DNA of 64,000 nt, from the NCBI GenBank assembly GCA_015680685.1, contig MNCI01005202.1, positions 135,031-199,030 of the forward strand, written 5' to 3'. Positions within the stretch are counted from its first letter, which is position 1; every line of letters starts with the position of its first letter. The translations under genes and the position numbers were made by a program. The notes beneath the pieces were generated by a model. The model ran no database searches. It was not told the origin of the DNA and saw only the letters and a list, made by a program, of their open reading frames with translations. Source of the DNA: Gnetum montanum (taxonomy: Eukaryota > Streptophyta > Gnetopsida > Gnetales > Gnetaceae). Shown here in pieces: positions 10,546 to 22,400 of the stretch.

Positions 10546-10976
10546 ATAAAAACTCATCATAGAGTTAATACAATGAGAAATGAGTCTCTTACAAAACATT
10601 ATGAAGGCATGGGATTATTGACTACTAGTGACTCACCATGCCACAGTATGGGAACATAAAATTTGGACACACAATACAAAATGTTGGAACTCATGTGGTT
10701 CTTGAAGGTGGTGGCTCCTCCATCAGTGCTTTTCCTTTTTCTAACCTTGCAGGCTTCTAAGATTGTTGATGAGTAAGAAGCACTTGTCGTTTCTCTTCTT
10801 CTATCCAAGGATCATGCATAGTCCATGCTTATGTTCCAATGATTGATGGAGCTAGCACCTCCCATAGACACAGTAGCTATGGAAACATCTAGTTTACTTT
10901 AACATACCATGACAAATTACCATCGTTCCTCCTCATAGGCTCTAGCTTTGTCTTGTAATTCTTGATAATCTGTTAG

Positions 10977-13465
10977 CTATCGAGTCAAGTTTGCTACTAC
11001 ATCTTTTTGATCATAGTAGCTTCCTTTAACCACTTCTAATTTAGAGTTTTCTACTTCTAATTTTTGCAATGTCTTCTTATGTTCTGTAAACTCTGTCTCA
11101 TATTTAGCATAGGTGGTAGCTACTTGCTTCTTGAGCTTAGTTCTTGGGCATCCTACTGTTAACATGGCCAAGTTAGCATGTTGTAGGTTTGCCAACTCCA
11201 TGTACTCTATTAAGCCCTAAATCTGTAGGTCCAAACTTTTCAATTCTACTTGGTGGGTGAAGGCATAAGTATCTAGTATAGCTCACCAGTCAATGTGTTG
11301 AGCACCAAAAGAATTAATGTGATCCTTAGCCATACAGATCTCCTTTTTGATGATTTCCTTATACATTTCCACTTGGTCATGGAAGTGTTCTTTTAACTTC
11401 TCATGCTTCTTAGCCTCATTTTTCCATGCACTTATTTCTATGGTTATCTTTTATGGGATGGTGTAGACTTCCTTCATGAATAGGGTTCTATTCTCCCTGG
11501 CCAAGAAATTCATGTTTTGGTTGACCCGAACTAGTTGTTCTTACATTTTTTGGAAACTTTCTTCAAGAACATTCTTTTGTTTGTCAACTATTGTCAATTG
11601 AAGATTTTCAGCAGCAAGTAGTTCATTCTCTTCTTGTAAGGCCTTGAGAGCTTTGGCATGTGCATACATCTGAGCTTGTGCCTTAGAAGCATCCTAATCA
11701 TCCTTTTTTTTTTCCTTTACCACATTTTTATTTTCTTCCAACAATTTATTTAGTTGCTCAATTCTAAAAACGTCTAATTGGTTAGCTATAATAAATTGGG
11801 AAGGATCCCTTCATTCAACTTGTAAGGTGATGAGCTTTTCTTGCAATCTTTGCAACTCTGCTTCCACATGCTTAGGCCTAACTTTAGCCATGATCAATTT
11901 TCCTTTGGTGGAAATGAGGTTTGATTATGCTACTGTGACATCTTGGGGGATGTCATACAAGGATGTCATAACTTATCCTATTTGCAGCAAGGAATCCAAA
12001 GCATCCTCATATTTCTCAAGAGTCATTGAGGGATCAGCCAAAACTTCAGTATCACCTACTCCTATGAAATCTATGAGTGGCATAACAGGGATGTTAAATG
12101 ATTCTTTGATGTGGTTGGTAACCATCTTTGCTACACCTGCTACATCTTGATCCTGCATGACCACCATCATGGCATCTTCACCAATTTCCAATCTAACCTA
12201 GAAGGATGCAGCATTCCTAGAGATCTGCTAAGACCACTGGGACTCTCCTCCTAAAATCAATAAAATATGTTCACTTGTAGGGTTGACCAAAACAATGGGT
12301 TGTACGACATCATCAATGACCTTAAATAGGTTTTTAGCATCACGACTTCCCCAACTGACCATCTTAGCGATTGTATAAAAGTGAATAATAGACAATCGAT
12401 AGTCTTGTTGCAATAGTGGCAACTATTGGACTTGTTGGCTTATGGATTATGTGTTGGGCCTCCATTTTCGTGTTGGCTAGGTCCTACTATTTGAGGCATA
12501 GTGGGCCCAATCATTTTCTCTTCCTCTTGTTCTAATTACTTGCCAATATCTTTCTTTGGCATCAACAGTTTGAGCAGTTCAGCATATAAAGCATTTTTGG
12601 CTTTTCTAGGAACAACATTTATGTAGCCCAAGATTCTAGCACATCTGCATAGCTTCTTAATAAGATAAGGAAAAGGCGAGGCAAGCTTCCCTATCTTCCT
12701 TTCTTCAAATTGCCTTAATATCTTCATCATATAGAAATGGGTTAGATTCACATTAAATGTTTCCATCAAAATGGCACTACCTTGCACCACATAAGTAGAT
12801 AATCTATTTAAACCTTTGGTGGTGAAGAGGTGATAAGTGCCAATCTTAAAGTAGATCCTCTCTTCCAGAGTCAATTCTCCATAAACTTTATTCTCCTTGT
12901 CATTAGCCCATTTCAATCATAATTTCCTTACATCTATGTCTAAGCAAGTAGACAAATTAGCAACTTTTGATCCTTCATTTGGAAGATTTAGGACCTCTAC
13001 AATGGCCTTTGTAGAAAAATCAATGAAAATTCCATTGACATTGGCAACAGTGCCTTCCTCCTTGCCATGCCAAAATTGGTATATTTCACCCAAATACTAG
13101 TCACCACTCTCAGAGAGGATGGGCCATAGTGGAGATGCCTTAAGTTGAGTCTTCACTAGTTTAGGGGTGAACTCAATGCAAGCCCCAAAATTGAGCTCCA
13201 TGATCACAATTACAAAGGTGGACTTCTCCCGAATGGCTTGGAGACATTCAGGGAATAGTGTAAGATGTTGTCCTAGCTCCAAGGCTCTAACTTTGCCACC
13301 TTTTGCATGGCTAGATCACACTATTGTAAGGATTTCTTGATGAATGTTGAATGAGTGGGCCTCTTACTCTGCATGTTCTATGTGAGGTTCCTAGCCTCTA
13401 CCTCCTCTCGAGCATTTAGCTACTCTTTGAAAAGGTCCTACTTGATCTTCTCTTTTTTGGGCCAT
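10977..13465 (-). pseudogene. Accessory ORF of element C, coiled-coil protein, broken
   Basis: Starting at an ATG at 13465-13463, preceded by GTGTGATTACAG that could be a splice acceptor, the minus strand encodes a broken protein. An early piece is ELGQHLTLFPECLQAIREK. A 126-codon open piece (12916-12536) contains ELTLEERIYFKIGTYHLFTT and ASPFPYLIKKLCRC, the latter resembling the FPSLITxLCRRAGV-like motif of the Pfam putative plant transposon protein family. A later acidic piece (12191-11973) and a charged heptad-like coiled coil (11201-10977) follow. It is not gag or pol. At least four internal stops or frame shifts separate the pieces. Function unknown; an Ogre/Tat-like extra ORF is the nearest analogy. 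Confidence 0.5.
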
Positions 13466-13959
13466 CTGTAATCACACAAAAATAATTATTACTAAGGTTT
13501 TGTAGAGAAATTTTTATCGATTCATACCTCACTCATTACCTTAATTAACAATCCATAATTGCATAATGTGATTTTTAGAGCTAGAAATATTTTTGAGAAG
13601 TGGCTCCAAAAGGTGTTATTGTTGACCTTACAATCATTTGGGTGCCCTAGGTGATTGATAAAAATTATCTTGGCATTTAAGCATGGAAGGTTTCTTTGGT
13701 AACCATTGAATTTATTACCCCTGTAATATCCTTCAGATGATGGCAAATTTTGAAAACTTTTTATGTGCTTCCCACTACACTACTCCCCCATGACTAAGTG
13801 GAACACTCCAAGTTCAACTAGGATCAACAAAATTAAAATCGAAATGTTAGGGAGCAAGATATTGCACTTGGAAGATTAGAGATGTAAATCTCTAAGTCAC
13901 AAAGGAAAATTTCAACAACTCCCCTAATTTCAAATGAGAGAAATGAACTTGAAGTGGAT

Positions 13960-14075
13960 AGGACCATGAGTATATATAGGTAGGGAAGACGTGATATTGC
14001 ATACCCAATAGTGGGTACTTGATATCACATTGGACACGATATCACATACACGATATTGCATCACACAAAAATTCA
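13960..14075 (-). promoter_or_regulatory. Internal U3-like promoter block ahead of the accessory ORF
   Basis: On the minus strand, repeated GATATC/CAATATC half-palindromes (14062-13990) are followed by TATATATA at 13978-13971. This copies the arrangement just upstream of the TATA boxes in the family LTRs. It lies about 500 bp upstream of the accessory ORF start at 13465. It is either an internal promoter or the remnant of a nested LTR; no clear LTR termini are seen around it. Confidence 0.5.
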
Positions 14076-14099
14076 TTGAATGTAAGGACTGAGTGGGAT

Positions 14100-15450
14100 T
14101 AAGAAATTTTTTACGTGTAATGAAGGATTGGGGACTAAATTGAAAACTTTGGGGTGTGTAGAAAATTACTTTTGAGTCACCAAAATTATGTCATAGTGCG
14201 ATCATATATGAAAACTTGTGAAAAGTGGCTAGGATGAAGGATGTATAGTGATTGTTGAGGAATGATTGATTAAAATGATAAGGAAAAGGATAGTGCACTC
14301 AGGTAAGTAGTCAAAGGGTGTAAAATAATGTGTTGTGTACAACAGGGACAAGTTACAAAAGTTACACAAGTGGGTCCTCCCCAAAGCAGGCTCTAGCCTA
14401 TGATGCCCTTGTGGAACCACACCACTAATGTCTGTAGGCATGAGGGAAGTTGAATGCAACATATGCCTATGAAAAAAACACACATGTTAAAACCACTAAG
14501 TTGAGATAATAAATCTACATTATACCAACCATAAGTTATGTACACTCGGACAACAAGACAAGATGGACATAGAAGGGATCATAGAAATCAGGACATGAGG
14601 TTTCTCATGATGGTCATAATGGAATCTTGTGTGTAATTAGTGATTAAATAACCATGTGTCTAGCTTTTCAAGTTCTAGACCAAGTCCATACCACATTACA
14701 GTGACACTACATATCTTCATCCCATCGACAAAAAACCATAAGCCTACCAAAGTTGTAAGGAGTAACATCACTTGACATTTTGTTTAGGGAAGGAGTAGGA
14801 GAGGAGTGCCATAATGGCTTACTCTCTTTCTTTCCTTCTTTTCTTTTTCTTTTTTCAATTCATGTTTGTCTCTATGAAGTCACCTACCTTCAGGCATGGA
14901 TACATGTCTTTCCAGTGGGACCCACAGAAGCTTATTAACTACCATTTAAGTTGCTCTTACTTCCATTTTTTGTTAGATCTACAAGGATATAGTCACAACC
15001 TCAACAACAGGATAGAACATATAGAAGTAGCCAAAGAGAATCTATGAATTCCCTTGATGTCACACCCTTGTCATTCCACCTTGGTCCTTCACTCATCTCT
15101 CCAGACATAATGATTATTAAATTATTTATAACATTGTGACCAGAGCACGAACCTCTTATTAATGGAATAGGTAAATGGATGTTGTGGTCTCAATGTTTAA
15201 ATAATCAGTCCCTTATGACCAAGCAACATAGAGAAAAACCTGACCTTAATGGGCAACATGATCAACTTATTCATGGTTGAGATTATAATGGAAAATTGAT
15301 AATAACAATTAGGAAAAATAAAATAAATAGAGAGATGACAAAAAATTGTAAAACAAAAAGGTAAAATAACATTTAAGAATCCTAGAAATCAGAATGGGGA
15401 TGACCCCCATGACTAAACATTTGGTCATGGCTAGGATTAATAAGTGGATG
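14100..15450 (-). mobile_element. Noncoding interior of element C
   Basis: No gene is supported. The block shows ordered similarity with 1340-2450 of the left gypsy copy, including a pyrimidine-rich tract at 14815-14860 on the plus strand. It probably represents the 3' untranslated interior of the family that has replaced pol here. Confidence 0.45.
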
Positions 15451-15699
15451 AATAAGATTCATGCATGTATGAAACGTTAGGGGTCCATCATGCCCTAGCC
15501 ACTAGGTGTCTATTGGTGGTATGGTGGCTGGGTAGAAAATTTATTGGTCACACACCTAATTATAGAAAGCATAGTGGGGTAGGTTATATGATGTGTGTAC
15601 ATTATGAGGGAAATTCAACCCACCATGGCATCCTTGACTAAATGGAAACATGCATGGATCTATGTGTCCCTTCACACTGGTGAATTCACTAGATCACAT

Positions 15700-17706
15700 G
15701 GATGTTAGAGTGTGAGGTGGAGGCCTAGGTATAGTAACAGGGGTTGTTGATGGGGCTAAGGAATATTTGGTACCAGGTTTTCCTTAGGCTGGTTTAGAAG
15801 GTGAAGTAGGCTTAGAAGTGTGATTCTTCTTCTTACGATCATGCCTAAAGAAGGGATACTTCCAATGTTGCAGAGGGAACCTAGTTTCATTAATAGCAGC
15901 AACACAAGTTACATCCGTTGGTTGGCATGGTGGTGTAGAACCGTCTGATGCATCTGATGGTGGTGTAGAATGAGGTGAAGGATGAGAATACTAAGGGTGA
16001 GAAAAAGTGAGAGAAGTATGAGATGCTAATCCCTCAAGAGAAGACATGGGTCGATGGTACTCGGAAGAGTGATAACATCGATTGGAAGTAGAGGATTCAA
16101 AATTGGTTAGAGAAATAGGATGTTAAACATAATAAGCATTTGGTTTTGGTGGATAGGGAGGATGTAGCTAGCTAGATGGTTGCCTTCCCCACACCTGGGA
16201 GTTTTGCCACCCTAGTGGAGGAAATTGTTAAGGCTAGTAATAGCTCCTCTTAGGATAGTATAATGGGTCATGGGGTTATCCATAATTACCTTGTGAAACA
16301 AGGATGCATCTAAATCAATACCTTTGTATGAATTTTGGGTGCAACCTCCCTACCCAATGCTCATATAGATGTGACAAGACTGGGCAAAAACCCTTTGTGT
16401 GGTCATATAAATAGACATCACATCCATCCTCATTATTTGTAGTTGATCCTTTAGCCTCATTACCCTTAGCCATTCTCCCTAGCTGCTGAACAATGTTCTT
16501 AACTATTTTTGATATCTATGCCCTCAATTTGTTTTGATCACCAGGTTTATTTTAGACGACCTTCTACCCAAAAGTGTCTTCTAAATTCACACTTTGTTCA
16601 TTTGTCTATATGATCATTTTGTTATGCTTTGCCTTAATTTCATCTATCAATTTTTGTATTGGCAAAGATTAGGACTATATCACCCTTTCAAAATTGGTTG
16701 TTTCATTTTCATTGTGGCTTCGAATCCTCGTTGTTTCTAGAGTTGGGTCCCACTCAAATGCTTTGGCTTGGACATTAGCCTTTCCTAAGAGAACCCATGG
16801 CTTGGAATTTTGTTTAATAAAGAGTAATATATTTCTAAGGCCATGTCCAAGGGTTCGTGTTGTCCTTGTTTCCACTCTTGGATTTGTCTCCTCAAAGTTG
16901 ACACTCTTGCATAGGTTTGATATCTTTCATTGAAGAGGTTTACCATTGTAGGCCAATGACGAATTGAATTTCATTTTAAAGACCTATACCACACTTTAGC
17001 TTGGCCAATGAGTGTCATAAGGAAGAGCTTAAGCCTTTGCCACCCATTCTCAACATTGTTCCATACACATGCATCATAGAAGGCTTCTAAATGATGTTGC
17101 GGATCTAAATCATAGCCTCCTAAGAACTTAGGAAAGTTGTTTAAATTAAGCTTGGGTAGACAACTTTCCTTGAGATACCTATGGGATATCTAAATGGCCT
17201 CTATTATATGCATTAAGCTCTTAGTGGCCAACAGGGGTTCATCATCACTAAATAGGTTGTGAGTTTGTGAGTTTGTGAGTTGGAACAATGTTGTCTATGT
17301 TCATGTTGGCATTCCTAATTTTGCCCGTGGGTTTGATTTTTATTTTTATGCCAACCCTTTGAGGAATAGTCATCTATGTCACAACCTAATGTTGAAAGAG
17401 AGAGAAAGGGAGGGAACTGAAAAACTCATCATGACTTTGGTAAGTCTCCCAGTCATCCCCTAATGTACTCTTGCTACCCATTGAGAAAGTCCTAGGCCTT
17501 ACAGGCCCCCTCATTCTAGGGGATGTCCCATCTTCACTAGACATGTCTAAGTTGGATGACAAAAGTCCTTGAGTATTGTTGGGGTGTCTATGAACATATG
17601 AATCTCCTACATAAGATTGAGTACTTCAAATTTCTTCATTGGTTCTCTAATGAATTGCCTTACTAGATGTTGCATTATTGTTATCTTGTGAAAGAGACAT
17701 TGTTGT
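15700..17706 (-). pseudogene. Ty3/gypsy gag of element C, decayed
   Basis: From an ATG at 17706 (MSLSQDNNNATSSKAIH, then a stop) the minus strand passes through a Ser/Arg-rich segment (SSEDGTSPRMRGPVRP). Near 17110-16900 is the core retrotransposon gag domain, with DPQHHLEAFYDACVWNN, NGWQRLKLFLMTLIGQAKVW, and ALEIYYSLLNK further on. A cysteine/histidine remnant (CDVYLYDHTKGFCPV) near 16430 may be the nucleocapsid zinc knuckle in degenerate form. Gag builds the particle. It is interrupted by several stops. The lower limit near 15700 is approximate, and protease is not found after it. Confidence 0.75.
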
Positions 17707-17815
17707 GAATTATGTGTGACCTAATTGAATTTAATTTCTTTGTTTGAAAGATATATTGTCAATATCCTATTACAGTGATCATGTATGATATAACTAATCT
17801 AGATAACTAGCACCA

Positions 17816-17833
17816 TCCCTGGCAATTGCGCTA
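17816..17833 (-). other. Primer binding site of element C
   Basis: The minus strand reads TAGCGCAATTGCCAGGGA one base downstream of the 5' LTR end, close to the tRNA-Asp-type site TGGCGCCGTTGCCGGGGA. It fixes the orientation of the element. Confidence 0.8.
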
Positions 17834-17834
17834 A

Positions 17835-19084
17835 TGATAAACGGCAAGGTACCCCTGTGCTCAACCATATGAATACGAGCGTGTATGCACGATCTGGTCG
17901 AACTCTATAGACAGACTAGTTGTGGCACCCAAATAGTTATACATTGATCACAATCCATTGTCTTCCCACCTGAACTAGTATTTGCTTAGTCATGTATGGT
18001 TTAGTCCAGAGTAAGGTGAATGATGTGATTTCTAATATTATGCTACTCCTAAAGACAATGAGAAATAACTTGATTAAACTAATAAGCAATAGGAAATAAA
18101 ATCTAAGCTAGCCTAAGTGCGATGAGCATTTGTGCACATCTTGGACTTCGTATACTACTTCTAGGATTACCAAGTGCACATTTACTCGAAGCACTACTTG
18201 AATGTTCGTGATTAAGACATCCTCATTCCGCATTAGCAATAGGAATAGTAAATGATGATAAATAAATATTAACTAAGGAAATAATAAATAATAATTAACA
18301 ATTAAACAATTAAAAACTAAGTGAATGCTGCAATGATGGAGTAATCTCAATCTTTATTGCTAATTGTGTACGTGTCCAAGTACGTCACACTTGAACAAAG
18401 GTTCTGTACAATTACAAATATCACATTGCGGGCATGCACTTAGGAAAAGGACTAAAAACTAACTGAAAACTAACAAAAGGCCTCAACCCAAAGACTTACC
18501 TAAAANCTGTGGGCATGCACTTAGGAAAAGGACTAAAAACTAACTGAAAACTAACAAAAGGCCTCAACCCAAAGACTTACCTAAAAGAGACCCCTCCCCA
18601 TGCACCTAAGTGCTATATTTATAAGCCAACATAGGAATCACAATATTGTGTATACGATATCATATCCAAGCTGAGATATCACGTACTCGATATCATGTAC
18701 TCAATATCACGTACCTAATATTGGGGCTTGGCAAACCACGATTCATCAAATTGAAACAATGAAATTAATCTAAGTGAATGAATGATGAAAGTAATCTCGA
18801 TCTTTATTGCTAGTCATGCACATGTTCAAGTACGTCACACTTGAACAAAGGTGTCGTACAATTACAAACATCACACTACGGGCATGCACTAAGAATAACT
18901 GAAAGCTAAACTGCCATAAGAAAAGAACTTCTAACTCTCTGATGATCTAACTCCCCCTCGCTGTGGGGCTGAGTGCTGTATTTATAGGCTAACACAGGGA
19001 TCACAATATCGTGTATATGTTATCATATCTAGGTCATGATATCGTGTACCTAATATTGAGGCCTAGCAAACCACCGCTTCATCA
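17835..19084 (-). mobile_element. 5' LTR of element C with duplicated U3/R
   Basis: At 1250 bp this LTR is 455 bp longer than its 3' partner because it holds a full LTR (17835-18748, inner start TGATGAATCG) preceded by a 336-bp partial one (18749-19084, start TGATGAAGCGG). Both parts carry a TATA box (minus strand TATAAATA at 18616-18623 and 18979-18986) with palindromic GATATC/ATACGATATC repeats upstream. The end at 17835 reads TTTATCA. A 76-bp exact repeat around an N (18430-18586) adds about 80 bp. Confidence 0.75.
18430..18586. repeat. 76-bp direct repeat around a single N
   Basis: Bases 18430-18505 and 18511-18586 are identical, separated by an N and four bases. Exact identity in an otherwise strongly decayed LTR points to an assembly overlap left unmerged rather than a biological duplication. 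Confidence 0.9.
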
Positions 19085-19089
19085 GTTGC

Positions 19090-20600
19090 CTATTCATTGT
19101 TAGTTTGTATGAGAGGGGGATGTAGTTGATAGGGTGGGAAGAAAGGATTTATTGATGTTTCATGTAAATTGTTGCTTTTATGGTGTAACATAATAGAAAA
19201 CTATAGAATAGAGCTACCAAATTTCATATAGCAGGGGATGAGTGGGTTAAAAAAAGGTAGCATATAACAATCCTTGATAAATTCAAAAGTAAAGATTTCT
19301 TCGTTTAAAACTCATTAGTAGAGATGTTTCATTTGGAAATATTCTTTTTAGTTATGACACCATCCAAAAGTGGAGAATTTACCTATTTTGATGTTTCATT
19401 TAAAGAGTTTATGGGGAGTAGTTTATGAAAGTGTTTCATCTTATTTTATTTTATTTTATTTTTGTTTTTTTTTTTGAAGTATGATGACTTTTAAAAGTCA
19501 AGAATAGTAAGCCTTAACCATTCAACTCCTAGCTAGAAAAGTAGTGTATACTAGTTTAGCTATATATTTATGATATATATCTATTATTTGGTTGAGAGAA
19601 TCTTTTATATTTTTGAAATTAATAAAATCTCAAATTAATTAAGTGAACTTTGATTTTCACATTGAAAACAAAAATCAAACCAACATATGTTCTTTTTAAC
19701 CATTATGATGAGAGAAAAAAAACCTATAACCAAATAGCTCCTCTCACTACTACAAATGATAAAATAATCCGTGACAAGAGCTCCCCTCACCATTATGACC
19801 ATAAAATATTTTATCTTGATCGAGGATGACTCTCTTGAATGGGGCTAGTCGTTGGCCTTTTGGCCAAAATAAGTCTTTAGCTCTTGGCCAATCAAAAATT
19901 GAAAGAAGGCCTTAAGCCTTTGGCTCTTACCCAAAAAGGTAGTATATAAAAAATGCTTCAAAATTTCCATTTCTTTTAAAATGTAACAACTTGTCAAAAG
20001 TTAAGCCTTCGTCTCTCTTGGCCAATAAACAATGAAGTTTTGGCTAGGTGTTTTTTTGGATAGGTTTCATAGTTTCCATCCATGCAATGCGTACGGTGTA
20101 AAGCAAAACCTAAGTATGCTGAATGCATATCTACTCTTTTACTTCGTATGCTTTCACGACACCGAACTCTTTTGATTAGGCTTTCCTTAAAATTGAATAC
20201 ATCCGAATGTTCCAAAAACTAAATATCTTTCCTAATCATGGTAGCCGGTCGAATGACTTCTACGTGTCATTTTTGTTATTTTTTGAAGTCCATATTTCAC
20301 TCTTCTTACGTCACATTTTGTTTTTAACTTCTCGTTTCTTCCGATTCCAATACAATCTAAGTGACGTGATTTATGACAAGGAATGACTTTTTTAAATTTA
20401 ACGAATTTATAATTATAGGTTACATGAAGGGGTTACTTCACCGGTTCCAAAAACTAATATGCAAATCTGTAACACATCTTGATAGTCTAGTTTACCTAAT
20501 TATAACAGAAATGAATATGGAAGTCTTACTTTCCTGTGTCCTGACTCTGGGAAGGTTACATGATATGATAAAATAGTAAAAGACAGGACAAACCATAACA
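19090..20600. other. Intergenic stretch, no gene seen
   Basis: AT-rich sequence with a T-rich microsatellite-like run at 19440-19475 (TTTTA repeats then poly-T). The first 240 bases flank element C and include a segment shared with 9208-9262. I see no coding signal. Confidence 0.6.
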
Positions 20601-20639
20601 ATCAGTGCGCAGTCAGTGAGAAATTTCATGGCAGCGTGA

Positions 20640-21525
20640 ATCTAGATAAAATGGAGGTTGTCGGTATCGTTGATTCTACTTTACTGTAGTAAATGCTGAG
20701 GCGGCATGCATTCGGTGAGCCAAAAGCAGTGTGAACAGAATCTTTCTAAAATAAAATAGACAAACCACATCCAATCATGGCATGTGCAAGCCTTGGATTC
20801 AATGGGGTTAGTTAATCAAAGAAGCGTGACTACTCACCTGCGTTCTCGCAGTTTGTATTTGATCATTTCAAGTCTTCTAATTTCAAACGTTTCCGCGTTG
20901 ACAAATCAAGTTGCAGGTGTGAACATGGCGTAAACTCGCCTGATTCCTTATTCAGGATGACTGAGTCGCCTTTAAACTTCCATGAATTGTCCTTGGATGA
21001 ACACAGCCGATTCAAAATGTTACCATCGTACTCGGTCCAAGAACAACAGCTCGATCTTTATTCCTTACTTTTCCGCTGGTATATAAAGAGTTATGCATGA
21101 ACAGCAGATGCATATTTGCAGAAGCTCTTGAACTGTGGCTAGAGCCCTATTTCAAATTTCTGCTGGAGATTCGATGATTTATTGATTTGATATTTCTTGT
21201 TTCATACACGATTAGGAACCTTTCGTTCACAAATAGAGCTTCTTCTTGCTCGCTATCAATTTTTTGATGCGCTGTCTAGGATCCTAGCTTTTTTCAAGTA
21301 GAAGCTTTCATTGTTTCAACTTTCAAAATATCTAGGCTCTCGAACTCAGAGTCGAGGATCTGCCTTATTGTCTCTTAGCCTTGAAAGCCATAGATATTTG
21401 TGTGCAAAAATCCAACACATTTTCTAGAAAGCTGAATAGGGAGAAATTTCAAGTTCTTGTACTTACCTGAAGTAAGAGAAAGTTCGAAGTTCTTGCTTCG
21501 CATCAGATCCGCTGTTGCTTAACGC
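20640..21525 (+). promoter_or_regulatory. Promoter and leader of the first PADRE gene
   Basis: The region aligns block by block with 27680-28690 upstream of the paralogue. Shared blocks include CACATCCAATCAT (CCAAT box, near 20767), TTTGATCATTTCA (near 20860) and CTCGCCTGATTCCTT (near 20935). A consensus TATATAAA lies at 21080-21087. TTGAC, the W-box core, occurs near 20897. The leader after the TATA box is about 420 bases and contains short upstream ORFs, for example 21267-21287. A leader intron cannot be excluded. Confidence 0.6.
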
Positions 21526-22101
21526 ATGGGCAACGCGGCGATCTGCGGTGACAGATTCGTCAGAATAAGGAGAGAAGATGGAAAGACGCTGAAGCTGCGG
21601 CCGTCGTTGAATCTGAACGCCAAAAGCGTTCTGGCGGATTATCCCGGTCACTCGATCATCGACATCTGCTCCGGCCTAGAGCTTCCCGGCAGCGAAATTC
21701 TTGAATGCGGCCATGTCTATATGCTGCTACGTTGCCCTTCCAATGTCGCTTTTTCTGCCAGTGAAATGCCTCAGAGCAAGAGTTATCTGAGCTCTGGCGG
21801 AAAACTTGATTCTCTTGCAGCAGATGTTTCGTTTAATTCTGGAGATCGGGCTGCTTGGCGACTGAAAATTCGCGTGACGAAAGCGGAATTGGAAGCTTTG
21901 ATTTCTGCTGCCGGATCCAGATCCGACTCAAACTCAAACGCAGAGAAAGTGATGCATCATCTGCAGTTAAGCAGGTCTAAGCCTAAGCCTCGGACCCAGG
22001 CTCGACAAACGAGATGGAGGCCTAGGTTGGACAGTATCGCAGAGGTTGCGAGTCCCCGGCCCACTGTACAAGAGGCCCTTTACCCTCTTATGTTTGAATA
22101 A
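21526..22101 (+). CDS. DUF4228 (PADRE) domain protein, copy 1
   Basis: Intact single-exon ORF of 191 residues. The ATG at 21526 is preceded in frame by a TAA three codons earlier, which fixes the start. It begins MGNAAICG: Gly2 in an MGN context fits N-myristoylation, and Cys7 could be acylated, as in many plant PADRE proteins. The domain continues with FVRIRREDGKTLKL (about residues 11-24), LNAKSVLADYPGHSI (30-44) and ILECGHVYMLLRC (58-70). A basic helix RLKIRVTKAELEALI lies near residue 115, and the tail RWRPRLDSIAE near 163-173 resembles the conserved C-terminal motif of the family. PADRE genes are linked to pathogen and abiotic stress responses; the biochemical role is not known. It has a paralogue 7 kb downstream. 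GC and CpG content are clearly higher than in the surrounding repeats. Confidence 0.92.
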   Translation: MGNAAICGDRFVRIRREDGKTLKLRPSLNLNAKSVLADYPGHSIIDICSGLELPGSEILECGHVYMLLRCPSNVAFSASEMPQSKSYLSSGGKLDSLAADVSFNSGDRAAWRLKIRVTKAELEALISAAGSRSDSNSNAEKVMHHLQLSRSKPKPRTQARQTRWRPRLDSIAEVASPRPTVQEALYPLMFE

Positions 22102-22184
22102 TTCATTTTCACTTCTGATTTTCTTGCCATTTTAGTAAATACATAAAATCTAAATTGAAATTTTAATGTGGTACCAATGAGACC

Positions 22185-22400
22185 AATGAGTTGTTAGCTT
22201 AGTCGTAAGACTTTTAATTTGGTAACTTTAACAATAAAATTTTAGTCTTGTGCTTGGTAACCCCAAGCTATAGGTTTTATTCTACTAGGTAGCACTAAGT
22301 TATAAACCTTTATAAATCTTGGGGTGTACCTATGTTTCATTTATTTTAGGTTCTAACACCCCCTTTAATTTGGGAACTTCCAATTATGGGCTCTATTTTG
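22185..22400 (+). mobile_element. tRNA-derived SINE-like copy
   Basis: A box A-like TAGCTTAGTCG (22195-22205) followed by TAAGACT, and a box B-like GGTTTTATTCT (22273-22283), give a tRNA-related head. The spacing is wider than in a tRNA, so an insertion is likely. A similar head, in the opposite orientation and with normal spacing, lies at 22985-23125; both continue into CTACTAGGTAGCACTAAGTTATAAA-like sequence. Confidence 0.45.

Larger units (their letters stand above)
9736..19084 (-). mobile_element. Pol-less Ty3/gypsy element with accessory ORF (element C)
   Basis: Complete element of 9349 bp on the minus strand. The bounding 5-mers are GTTGT at 9731-9735 and GTTGC at 19085-19089, a target duplication differing by one transition. 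Order: 5' LTR (17835-19084), tRNA-Asp-type primer site, gag, a noncoding stretch, an internal U3-like block near 14.0 kb, an accessory ORF, a polypurine tract (10531-10545) and 3' LTR (9736-10530). No protease, reverse transcriptase, RNase H or integrase motifs are seen, so mobilisation would have needed an autonomous relative such as the one at 2.7-7.6 kb, whose noncoding tail matches 14.2-15.45 kb. Confidence 0.7.

Noticed and set aside
14814-15047. 77-codon plus-strand frame with a hydrophobic start resembling a signal peptide
   Set aside because: The Phe-rich start is the translation of a pyrimidine tract in the noncoding interior of element C, and the related tract near 1930 shows no matching frame.
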